From positions 1 through 28,477 of the forward strand of contig JAQVMR010000004.1 of the NCBI GenBank assembly GCA_028703545.1: DNA of 28,477 nt, written 5' to 3'. The notes under the pieces were generated by a model that saw nothing but the letters and a program-made list of their open reading frames with translations, searched no databases and was not told the DNA's origin. Below, piece after piece: positions 21,980-28,477 of this stretch. The stretch comes from Patescibacteria group bacterium (GTDB lineage: Bacteria; Patescibacteriota; Patescibacteriia; UBA1558; S5-K13). The position numbers and the translations under genes are program-made. Every line of letters starts with the position of its first letter. Position 1 is the first letter of the stretch.

Positions 21980-22732
21980 CTATTCTTTATTATTTATCTT
22001 TTTTGCAAATCCATCAAGGGCTCTTAATATCTCAACTGGTGTAACAAATACAACTGTATTTGATTGATCAGATGACAAATCATTTATTGATTGAAGAGTT
22101 CTTAAATGTAGTGCACCGGCTGATTCTGATAAAACTTTTGCGGCTTGTGCGATATTTTCTGACGCAGCAAGTTCTCCTTCTGAATTAATTATAACAGCTC
22201 TTTTTTCTCTTTCTGCTTCGGCTTGTTTTGCTATAGTTCTTTCCATTGATTCTGGAAGTGAAATATCTTTTAATTCAACGTTGTTAACTTTTACGCCCCA
22301 TGGGTCGGTTTCTTTATCAACAATTTCTCTAATTCTCTCAGCAATTGAATCTCTGTTTGTTAAAAGCTCATCAAGAGTTGTACCACCTGCAATATTTCTC
22401 ATTGTTGTCTGGGCATATTGAGAAATTGCATAATCCAAATTTTCAATTTCAATAACTGATTTTGCTGGATCATTTACTTTATAATAAATTACTGCATTAA
22501 TTGTGACAGATACATTATCTTTTGTAATTGCTTTCTGATTTGGAACATCAGCAACTCTAACTCTGATATCAACATTTCTAAATGTTTGAAATATTGGCCA
22601 AACAATTCTCCAGCCTGGCTCCATTATTGATGTAAATCTACCCATTGTAAATTTCACACCTCTTTGATATTGGTTTATTTGTTTTAAACTAATTAAAACA
22701 ACAAACACAACAAATGAAATTACATACCACAT
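21980..22732 (-). CDS. SPFH/stomatin-family membrane protein (slipin)
   Basis: A 250-residue slipin. A single N-terminal membrane segment (about residues 2-17) is followed by the SPFH domain: the QINQYQRGVKFTMGRF entry, PGWRIVWPIFQTFRNVDIRV, the DNVSVTINAVIYYKV strand and YAQTTMRNIAGGTTLDELL. A coiled-coil stretch of Glu/Ala/Lys (about 175-205, AKQAEAEREKRAVIINSEGE) and a short hydrophobic C-terminal part follow. Such proteins oligomerise on the membrane and organise lipid microdomains or partner proteases. No NfeD-type partner gene is next to it. It lies 18 nt after the HD gene and ends the guaB-miaB-miaA-HD run, with a terminator just downstream. Confidence 0.95.
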   Translation of the reverse strand: MWYVISFVVFVVLISLKQINQYQRGVKFTMGRFTSIMEPGWRIVWPIFQTFRNVDIRVRVADVPNQKAITKDNVSVTINAVIYYKVNDPAKSVIEIENLDYAISQYAQTTMRNIAGGTTLDELLTNRDSIAERIREIVDKETDPWGVKVNNVELKDISLPESMERTIAKQAEAEREKRAVIINSEGELAASENIAQAAKVLSESAGALHLRTLQSINDLSSDQSNTVVFVTPVEILRALDGFAKKINNKE

Positions 22733-22750
22733 AGTTTTATATTTTAATGA

Positions 22751-23317
22751 TTAATTATTCTTTTCGATAGCTCTATTAACAATAATATCTATTTTTTTAC
22801 TTTTATATTTAATTTTTTTAACTAATTTTTTAGCACTCTCTGGTAATCTTTCATACATAAATCTACATTTTTCAATGGTCCTTTCTTCTCCATAATTTTT
22901 TAAATAAAACGGAATATTATATTCAAAATATGCCAAACTATCTGCACTCATCAATATTTCAACATCTGAATCTCCACCAGTATCATGATTTTTTACTAAG
23001 TATTTAACTTGATTAATTTGTTTATTTGAATAATTATATTTTTTCAAAATTTCAGATAATAGTTTTGCTGACCTACTGGCGTGTTGCTTCTTAAATTGTT
23101 TTATCTTAGAGTAATTTTTAATATTTTTTTCTGTTATCCCTGTGATGGCTCTTTCTATATCGTGTCCAATTGCAGAAATTTGTAATTCTTCACATGCATT
23201 CGGACATAAAATCAAAACCCATTTTAAAACTAATTTTGAATGCTTTAAATCAGACTTTATTGGAGATTTTGGAATAATACTCCAAATTTCTTTTTTTAAT
23301 AAATTAAATTTATTCAT
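22751..23317 (-). CDS. HD-domain phosphohydrolase-like protein (DUF4202-like)
   Basis: A 188-residue soluble protein with the HD-superfamily metal ligands in order: H26 (DLKHSKLV), H52-D53 (IGHDIER), H79 (KQHASRSA), H111 (VKNHDTGGDSD) and D126 (MSADSLAYFE). The pattern and the GHDIER and HDTGG phrases resemble a DUF4202-type family of predicted hydrolases. The substrate is unknown; nucleotides are the usual substrates of the superfamily. The C-terminus is very Lys-rich. It begins directly after the miaA stop codon with no gap, so it is co-translated with a tRNA-modification gene, and slipin follows 18 nt later. Confidence 0.8.
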   Translation of the reverse strand: MNKFNLLKKEIWSIIPKSPIKSDLKHSKLVLKWVLILCPNACEELQISAIGHDIERAITGITEKNIKNYSKIKQFKKQHASRSAKLLSEILKKYNYSNKQINQVKYLVKNHDTGGDSDVEILMSADSLAYFEYNIPFYLKNYGEERTIEKCRFMYERLPESAKKLVKKIKYKSKKIDIIVNRAIEKNN

Positions 23318-24229
23318 TTATTTTTTCTTAGATTTAATCTCGTGACTCAAAAATTTATTAACTAATTCTTCTGCCTCCTTGTAATCTTTTACCCAAATTA
23401 TATCACTTCTTTTATTAAACCACGTCATTTGTCGCTTTGCAAACCGATGAATTGCGGTAGAAAGTTGAATAAACAACTCATCATAATCAATTTTCTTTTG
23501 TAGGTATCTGGAAATATATCTATATTCAAGTCCAAAATCTTCTAATCTTTTCCAAGAAACACCTTGTTTATGAAGATTATAAATTTCATCAATCATATGT
23601 TCTTCTTCTAAACGATGTTTTAATCTTTCATCAATTCTTTTATTTATAACACTTCTATCAAATGTGATTCCTATTAAAAGTGAATCAAATAATTTCTTTT
23701 TTGTTTTCTTGGAAATTGAACTTCCTGATTTTGCAATTTCAATTGCTCTTATTACGCGCCTTTTATTTTTTATATCAATTTTAGAATATGAATTTTTGTC
23801 TATTTTTTTTAACATTTTTTGAAGTTCTAATAGAGGAGTATCATTTAATTTTTTTCTTAAATCTAGGTCTATTTTTTCGTCATACAAAACATATCCATCA
23901 ACAATTGAATTTATATAAAGTCCCGTTCCGCCAACTATAAATGGAACTTTTTTATTATTATCTATTTCTTTAATTGTTTTAATTGCTAATTTCTGCCAAT
24001 CTGATAATGTAATTTGTTTTTTAGGATTTTCTATATCAATTAAATGATATGGTGTCGTCCCATAATCACACAAATCTTTTCCAGTTCCAATATCCATTCC
24101 AATATAAACTTGACGAGAATCAGCCGAAATAATTTCACCATTAAATTTATTAGCTAATTCAACTCCCAATTTAGTTTTTCCGCATGCAGTTGGACCGACC
24201 ACACAAATTATTTTCTGTTTTTTAATCAT
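23318..24229 (-). CDS. miaA: tRNA dimethylallyltransferase
   Basis: MiaA attaches the dimethylallyl group to N6 of A37 in tRNAs reading codons that start with U. The 303 residues show the Walker A loop GPTACGKT (family usually GPTASGKT), the hallmark SADSRQVYIGMDIGTGK, YHLIDI, VGGTGLYI, and a C-terminal RQMTWFNKR that belongs to the tRNA-binding part. Length matches the family. The next gene upstream on this strand is miaB, which performs the following methylthiolation step, so the two enzymes of the ms2i6A pathway are encoded side by side, separated by a 118-bp palindromic element. Confidence 0.97.
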   Translation of the reverse strand: MIKKQKIICVVGPTACGKTKLGVELANKFNGEIISADSRQVYIGMDIGTGKDLCDYGTTPYHLIDIENPKKQITLSDWQKLAIKTIKEIDNNKKVPFIVGGTGLYINSIVDGYVLYDEKIDLDLRKKLNDTPLLELQKMLKKIDKNSYSKIDIKNKRRVIRAIEIAKSGSSISKKTKKKLFDSLLIGITFDRSVINKRIDERLKHRLEEEHMIDEIYNLHKQGVSWKRLEDFGLEYRYISRYLQKKIDYDELFIQLSTAIHRFAKRQMTWFNKRSDIIWVKDYKEAEELVNKFLSHEIKSKKK

Positions 24230-24241
24230 ATATTATTTAAT

Positions 24242-24359
24242 AAAATTTTTGCTCATTCGCCCCCGCTGTCATTCTGAATTTATTTCAGAATCTCCTTATT
24301 AGAATTAATAACTCTGAGATCCTGAAACAAGTTCAGGATGACAAGTATGCAAAAATTTT
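24242..24359. repeat. 118-bp palindromic (MITE/REP-like) element, copy 2
   Basis: Same length as copy 1 at 4458-4575 and with the same ends (AAAATTTTTGC ... GCAAAAATTTT). The left arm is TGTCATTCTGAATTTATTTC; the right arm reads CCTGAAACAAGTTCAGGATG then ACA. Around the centre lies TTATT-AGAATT-AATAA. It fills nearly all of the miaB-miaA gap, with its last bases inside the miaB stop codon. Confidence 0.9.
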
Positions 24360-25632
24360 ACTTTATTATTTTTCCCTCAAGGCCCCATTCAAGAGTTTTG
24401 TCTATTTTTACATTTACAATCCTACCTAAATCATAATCTGTGGCATTAAAAATTTTTACTGTTTCATGGGTTTGCATTTTTCCTAAATAAATACCCTTTT
24501 TACTCTTACTAGAAACTAAAACTTTTACGACATTACCCAAATATTTTTTATTTCTCTCGAGTGATTGTTTCCCAATTAATTTTGTCATTTTTTCATCACG
24601 TTTTCGTTTTGTACTCTGAGATACATTATCATTATAGATCTTGTAAGCAAGAGTTTCGGGACGAGGAGAATAAAGTCCACTATAAACTAATGTTATCTTT
24701 GATTTCTTTAAAACATCCAAGGTATCAGAAAAATCTTTTTCTGTTTCATTACAAAAACCAACAATAACATCAGTTGTAATATTTGCATCTGGGATTAATT
24801 TATATATTTTATTGATGATTTCTAAAAATTGATATGACGTATATTTTCTATTCATTAATTTCAAAATTTTATCACTTCCCGACTGAAGTGGAATATGAAT
24901 ATGATTTGAAATATTATTATACTTTGCAATAATTTTTATAAGTTTATCTGTAAATTTTGTTGGATATGGAGAAGTAAAACCAATCCAAGTGTCTTTTTTT
25001 AATTTTGCAACAGTTTCTAATAAATCGCTAAAATTTTTAATCTTTGAATTTTTATCAGGATTAATATAAGAATTTACTGTTTGGCCAAGAAGTGTAATTT
25101 GCTTAATATTTTGAGGAAGTTGTTTTATCTCAGATAATATACTATATGCTGATCTATTTTTTTCAATTCCACGAGTATATGGAACTGCACAATATGTACA
25201 AAACTGATTGCAACCATTTGAAATTGGAATAAGTGCAGAAAAATTATTTTTTTGCCTTGGAATTATATCAAAGTATTCAACATTTTCTGGATTATAACTA
25301 TAAAATTTATTTTCTTTAATTATTTTTGGCAAATCTTTAATCCTTGTAATATCAATTATAATATCAAATATTTTTTGTAGTTTTTGTGTGTCTTTTTTTA
25401 ATACACAGCCTGTTAAAATTCTTATTGCAGATTTTTTAATTTTCTTTTTTCTAAAAATTTCATAAACTCTATTAACAGCGCTTTGTCTTACACTACATGC
25501 TAAAATTGCAATTACATCAGCCTCGCTAATATTTTCTGTTTTTTTCATTTTCATGGATTCAAAAATAGAGGAGACACGCTCAGAGTCCGACTTATTCATA
25601 TCACAACCAAAATATTTGATGTAATAATTCAT
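24358..25632 (-). CDS. miaB: tRNA-2-methylthio-N6-dimethylallyladenosine synthase
   Basis: MiaB is a radical SAM methylthiotransferase that adds the 2-methylthio group to i6A37 of tRNA. The 424 residues have the N-terminal UPF0004 domain with three cluster cysteines (YFGCDMN, ILACSVR, LTGCVLK), the radical SAM motif CNQFCTYC (about residues 140-147), HIPLQSGSDKILKLMNRKYT, and a C-terminal TRAM RNA-binding domain ending EWGLEGKIIK. FGCDMNKSD fits MiaB better than MtaB or RimO. It lies between guaB (3 nt) and miaA on the same strand. The closeness to miaA supports the assignment. Confidence 0.93.
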   Translation of the reverse strand: MNYYIKYFGCDMNKSDSERVSSIFESMKMKKTENISEADVIAILACSVRQSAVNRVYEIFRKKKIKKSAIRILTGCVLKKDTQKLQKIFDIIIDITRIKDLPKIIKENKFYSYNPENVEYFDIIPRQKNNFSALIPISNGCNQFCTYCAVPYTRGIEKNRSAYSILSEIKQLPQNIKQITLLGQTVNSYINPDKNSKIKNFSDLLETVAKLKKDTWIGFTSPYPTKFTDKLIKIIAKYNNISNHIHIPLQSGSDKILKLMNRKYTSYQFLEIINKIYKLIPDANITTDVIVGFCNETEKDFSDTLDVLKKSKITLVYSGLYSPRPETLAYKIYNDNVSQSTKRKRDEKMTKLIGKQSLERNKKYLGNVVKVLVSSKSKKGIYLGKMQTHETVKIFNATDYDLGRIVNVKIDKTLEWGLEGKIIK

Positions 25633-25635
25633 AAT

Positions 25636-27054
25636 TTATAAAACTTCATTGTCATGAGAATTTGATTCTCTAATGCCAGAATTGGTAATTTTTACAAATT
25701 CACAATCTCTTAATTCTCTTATGGTCTTTGCGTTTCCATAACTCATTCCAGAACGCAAACCTCCAATATATTTAGATATAACATCTTTAACTGACCCGCG
25801 ATATGGAACTTTTGCCTCAATTCCCTCTGGAGTAATTTTAGATAAATCTTCTTTGGCTCCTGGGCGACTTATTGCTGCGGTAAGCGATGCCATTCCACGA
25901 GAAATTTTATATTGTCTTCCATTATAATTTATAACTGACCCCGGAGTTTCTTCAGTTCCAGATAATTGCCCACCAAGCATAACACAATCTGCGCCCCCAG
26001 CAAGTGCTTTTACTAAGTCTCCTGGAACTTTTATTCCACCATCAGCAATCATTGGAATTCCATATTCGAAACACACTGGATAAATATCCATAATTGCACT
26101 AAGTTGTGGCACACCAAATCCTGTTGTAATTCTTGTTGTACAAATTGATCCTGGACCGATACCAACCTTTAGACAATCTGCTCCAACCTCTATTAAATCC
26201 TTTGCAGCATCTGGTGTTGCGATATTTCCTGCCATTATTTCTAAATTAGGATATTTTTCTTTTATTTGTTTTAATGCTTCAATTTCAATAATTGAGTGTC
26301 CATGAGCAATATCTAAATCAATAATATCAACCTCTGCTTCCACAAGTGCATCCACACGCTCCATATAGTCCCCAGTTACACCAACTGCAGCTCCGACGAC
26401 TAATCTACCATGTCTATCTTTTACTGCCAATTTATCATCAAAATTTTCAACTAAATCTTTTTTTGTAATTAATCCTACGATACTAAAATTTTCATCAACT
26501 ATTGGAAGTTTCTCTATTTTATGTTTTGCAAAAAGTTGTTTTGCTTCTTCAATTGATATTTCATTTGCTGCGGTTATTAAATCCTGAGCTGAGGTCATTA
26601 AATCACCCACAAATTTTTCTTCACCATTTTCTAAAATATAATCTCTTTTTGTAATAATTCCTAAAAGTTTTGTATCTCCTTCTTCACAAACTAAAAATCC
26701 AGAATATCCGTATTCTTTTACTTTTGCTCTTAATTCTTTAATAGAGGAGTTCGGAGTTATTGTAAGTGGCTTGCGAACAATCATGCTTTGATGTCTTTTC
26801 ACTTTCAAAACTTCTCTCGCCTGCGCTTCCATAGAACAAAACCTATGAATAATTCCAATTCCTCCCATTCTTGCCATCGCAATTGCCATTGCACTTTCTG
26901 TAACGGTATCCATATTTGAAGAAACAATTGGAATATTTAGAGTTATATTTTTTGATAATTTTGTAGTAGTAGAAACATCAGCACGTGACCTGATGTGTGA
27001 CATTTTAGGAACAAGCAGTACATCATCATATGTTAAAGCTTCTCTTATATTCAT
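25636..27054 (-). CDS. guaB: Inosine-5'-monophosphate dehydrogenase
   Basis: GuaB oxidises IMP to XMP with NAD+, the first step to GMP. The 472 residues form the TIM barrel with two CBS domains inserted at about 95-205. The catalytic loop GPGSICTTR has Cys305 as nucleophile, followed by TTGFGVPQ, then MLGGQLSGTEETPG and the mobile-flap segment around SKYIGGLRSGMSYGNA. The C-terminus GIRESNSHDNEVL is slightly shorter than the usual ending. It is the first gene of the guaB-miaB-miaA-HD-slipin run and lies just downstream of a palindromic repeat that would fall in its leader or promoter. Confidence 0.97.
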   Translation of the reverse strand: MNIREALTYDDVLLVPKMSHIRSRADVSTTTKLSKNITLNIPIVSSNMDTVTESAMAIAMARMGGIGIIHRFCSMEAQAREVLKVKRHQSMIVRKPLTITPNSSIKELRAKVKEYGYSGFLVCEEGDTKLLGIITKRDYILENGEEKFVGDLMTSAQDLITAANEISIEEAKQLFAKHKIEKLPIVDENFSIVGLITKKDLVENFDDKLAVKDRHGRLVVGAAVGVTGDYMERVDALVEAEVDIIDLDIAHGHSIIEIEALKQIKEKYPNLEIMAGNIATPDAAKDLIEVGADCLKVGIGPGSICTTRITTGFGVPQLSAIMDIYPVCFEYGIPMIADGGIKVPGDLVKALAGGADCVMLGGQLSGTEETPGSVINYNGRQYKISRGMASLTAAISRPGAKEDLSKITPEGIEAKVPYRGSVKDVISKYIGGLRSGMSYGNAKTIRELRDCEFVKITNSGIRESNSHDNEVL

Positions 27055-27059
27055 ATATT

Positions 27060-27151
27060 TAGCAATCAGCTCTCAGCTTTTAGCATTCAGCTGGCTGTAA
27101 ATAAATAATTAAAATCAATTGCTAATAGCTAAAAGCTAATTGCTAATAGCC
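27060..27151. repeat. Imperfect inverted repeat built on AGCTAAAAGCT
   Basis: The left arm (27060-27097, with AGCTTTTAGC) and the right arm (27116-27151, with GCTAATAGCTAAAAGCTAAT) are imperfect reverse complements around an AT-rich spacer. It starts 6 nt upstream of the guaB start, so it lies in the guaB leader or promoter region and would fold in the mRNA. It looks like a palindromic intergenic element different from the 118-bp family. Confidence 0.75.
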
Positions 27152-27413
27152 AAAAACAACCTCAATAAGTTTACAATATTTTAAGGAAAAATGGAAATAA
27201 CAATTCCAACCTGCGAGGTGCTCGACCTTCGAGGTTGCCAACCTGCGAGGTCGACGGTTTTAAAAAAGATAAATCTTATTACTTTATAAATAGAACGGCA
27301 AAACAATGTTATTAAATTATTTAATAGAATTAACAAACTTAAAATAAAAAATGATTATATAAAATACTTTGAAAAATTAAGAAAAACATATAAACAATAA
27401 AAATAGAATATGT
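27152..27413. other. Intergenic region between guaB and thrS
   Basis: The two genes are 402 bp apart. After the inverted repeat at 27060-27151 this part holds a small GC-rich array of ACCT-NNN-AGGT units (27206-27256) and then plain AT-rich sequence. A 37-codon open stretch (27290-27400, plus strand) has no usual start codon and looks like chance. No clear promoter was recognised. Confidence 0.6.
27209..27256. repeat. Three tandem 16-bp palindromic units (ACCT-NNN-AGGT)
   Basis: ACCTGCGAGGT, ACCTTCGAGGT and ACCTGCGAGGT begin at 27209, 27225 and 27241, a period of exactly 16 bp. Each unit is a small palindrome. The phrase CCAACCTGCGAGGT occurs twice in full (27206-27219, 27238-27251). The block is markedly richer in GC than its surroundings. 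Confidence 0.85.
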
Positions 27414-27445
27414 AAAAAAAGTCGGGCTCAGGGGTCCGACTTTTT
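27414..27445 (-). terminator. Intrinsic terminator of thrS
   Basis: On the minus strand the stem AAAAAGTCGG / CCGACTTTTT encloses a loop of about 10 nt and runs into a T run, 12 nt beyond the thrS stop at 27457. Confidence 0.85.
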
Positions 27446-27456
27446 CTTATTAAAAA

Positions 27457-28477
27457 TTATAATTCCAAAGATCTTGAACTGATTTTCTCTAACATTTGTT
27501 TCATAAATTTCTCTTTATCAATTTCAACTAAATCTTTCTCACCGCGGACTCTGACTGACAATTTTGGAGATGAAATTTCTTTATCACCAATAACAAGTAC
27601 ATAAGGAACTTTTTCATGAGATGATTTTCTAATTTTATTTCCAACTGTTTCACTTGTGTCATCAATTTCAACTCTAATTCCTGACTTTTTAAATTCATCA
27701 GCAAGTTTTTTACAATGTTCAATATGTGATTCACTAACTGAAATAATCTTTACTTGAACAGGGGAAAGCCATAAAGGAAATGCACCTGCAAAATGTTCAA
27801 CCAAAACTCCCAAAAATCTTTCAACGCTTCCTAAAATTGCACGATGAATCATAACTGGTCTCATTTTCTGATTATTTGATGCTTCATAAGTTAAATCAAA
27901 TTTTTCTGGCATCTGAAAATCAAGCTGAATTGTTCCACACTGCCATGGTCTTCCAATTGCGTCAGTCAAATGAAAATCAATTTTAGGACCATAAAAAGCA
28001 CCGTCGCCTTCATTAAATTTGTATTCTTTTTTCATTGACTCAAGAACTTCCCTTAAAGTATCCTCAGCAATCTTCCACAACTCAGGATCTCCCATTGCTT
28101 TTTCTGGTTTAGTGGATAATTCCATATGATATGAAAATCCAAAAGTATCATAAACTTCTTGAGCTAAATTAATTAAATCTTTAATTTCGTCTTTCATTTG
28201 CTCTCTTGTACAAAATACATGAGCATCGTCCTGAGTAAAAAATCTTACTCTGAAAAGTCCGGATAAAACTCCTGATAATTCATGTCTGTGACAAATTCCG
28301 AATTCTCCTGCGCGAAGTGGTAAATCTCTGTAAGAATACTGATGAGTTTTATAAATTAACATATTTCCGGGACAATTCATTGGTTTTACAGCATAGTCCG
28401 CTTCATCAATTTTTGTAAAATACATGTTATTTTCATAATGATCCCAATGTCCTGACTGTAACCCAAAAGCTTTATTT
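27457..28477 (-). CDS. thrS: Threonyl-tRNA synthetase, 5' part beyond the window
   Basis: This class II synthetase charges tRNA-Thr. The frame is open to the right edge of the window, so the ATG at 28425 is internal: upstream of it the frame reads SGHWDHYENNMYF, the normal start of the catalytic core. MNCPGNMLIYK carries the zinc Cys, RHELSGVLSGLFRVRFFTQDDAHVFC is motif 2 and its surroundings, and IHRAILGSVERFLGVLVEHFAG is motif 3. From about residue 230 of the visible part comes the anticodon-binding domain (LSPVQVKIISVSE ... IDDTSETVGNKIR). The N-terminal TGS and editing domains, if present, are outside. A terminator follows. Confidence 0.97.
   Translation of the reverse strand, partial: NKAFGLQSGHWDHYENNMYFTKIDEADYAVKPMNCPGNMLIYKTHQYSYRDLPLRAGEFGICHRHELSGVLSGLFRVRFFTQDDAHVFCTREQMKDEIKDLINLAQEVYDTFGFSYHMELSTKPEKAMGDPELWKIAEDTLREVLESMKKEYKFNEGDGAFYGPKIDFHLTDAIGRPWQCGTIQLDFQMPEKFDLTYEASNNQKMRPVMIHRAILGSVERFLGVLVEHFAGAFPLWLSPVQVKIISVSESHIEHCKKLADEFKKSGIRVEIDDTSETVGNKIRKSSHEKVPYVLVIGDKEISSPKLSVRVRGEKDLVEIDKEKFMKQMLEKISSRSLEL

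Noticed and set aside
27192..27290. 32-codon ATG frame across the 16-bp palindromic array
   Set aside because: Its codons are just the repeat units read through. No start signal and no recognisable protein.
27290..27400. 37-codon open stretch between guaB and thrS
   Set aside because: It has no usual start codon or ribosome binding site, and it is Lys/Asn/Ile-rich as expected from random AT-rich DNA.
1..28477. Alternative genetic code with TGA as sense codon (seen in some Patescibacteria)
   Set aside because: TGA serves as the stop at natural ends of the methyltransferase and pyrB, and Trp positions use TGG.
1..28477. CRISPR arrays, tRNA or rRNA genes
   Set aside because: No regularly spaced direct repeats with unique spacers, and no cloverleaf or rRNA-like GC-rich segments, were seen on either strand.

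Overview
This is a strongly AT-rich, tightly packed bacterial window. Intergenic gaps are often 0-10 nt, TAATG and ATGA junctions recur, and almost no start has a Shine-Dalgarno sequence. The standard code fits: TGA ends the methyltransferase and pyrB frames, and Trp is TGG. Gene content and style (AmmeMemoRadiSam-type genes, many GT2/GT4 glycosyltransferases, small lysine-rich proteins, secreted repeat proteins) suggest a Patescibacteria/CPR genome. That is an inference; no rRNA or ribosomal protein gene is present to fix it. I saw no tRNA, rRNA, CRISPR array or transposase.

Layout. 1-0.68 kb: 3' part of GAPDH. 0.69-2.1 kb: a two-gene restriction-modification unit, a DpnA-like adenine methyltransferase plus a MutH/MvaI-like nuclease. 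2.1-6.45 kb: surface-polysaccharide genes (three GT2 enzymes and an O-antigen polymerase/ligase). 6.4-9.7 kb, minus strand: AmrS-type radical SAM enzyme, a secreted lysozyme-like repeat protein and a LigB/Memo-like protein. 9.9-12.2 kb: a compact cassette of a kinase-less 7TM sensor, an asparaginase-fold protein lacking both catalytic Thr, and a deoxyribosyltransferase-like domain fused to a ribbon-helix-helix domain. 12.26-17.7 kb: two GT4-type glycosyltransferases, argS and gatB. 17.7-19.2 kb: a self-contained pyrBI operon with its own promoter, leader terminator (likely attenuator), strong ribosome binding sites and 3' terminator; pyrB carries a one-base frameshift. 19.2-21.7 kb, minus: a secreted 819-residue beta-helix protein. 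21.7-22.0 kb: divergent promoters and an orphan aromatic-rich leader-like small ORF ending at a bidirectional terminator. 22.0-27.05 kb, minus: guaB-miaB-miaA-HD-slipin, probably one operon. 27.06-27.4 kb: two classes of palindromic repeat. 27.4 kb to the end, minus: thrS terminator and the 3' part of thrS.

The main points for a second look are: the 9.9-12.2 kb cassette, whose two enzyme-like members have degenerate active sites (possibly ligand sensors feeding a DNA-binding module); a pair of equal-length (118 bp) palindromic elements, one of which now supplies the C-terminus and stop codon of the O-antigen polymerase; the pyrBI leader terminator and frameshift; and the Trp-rich orphan leader-like ORF.
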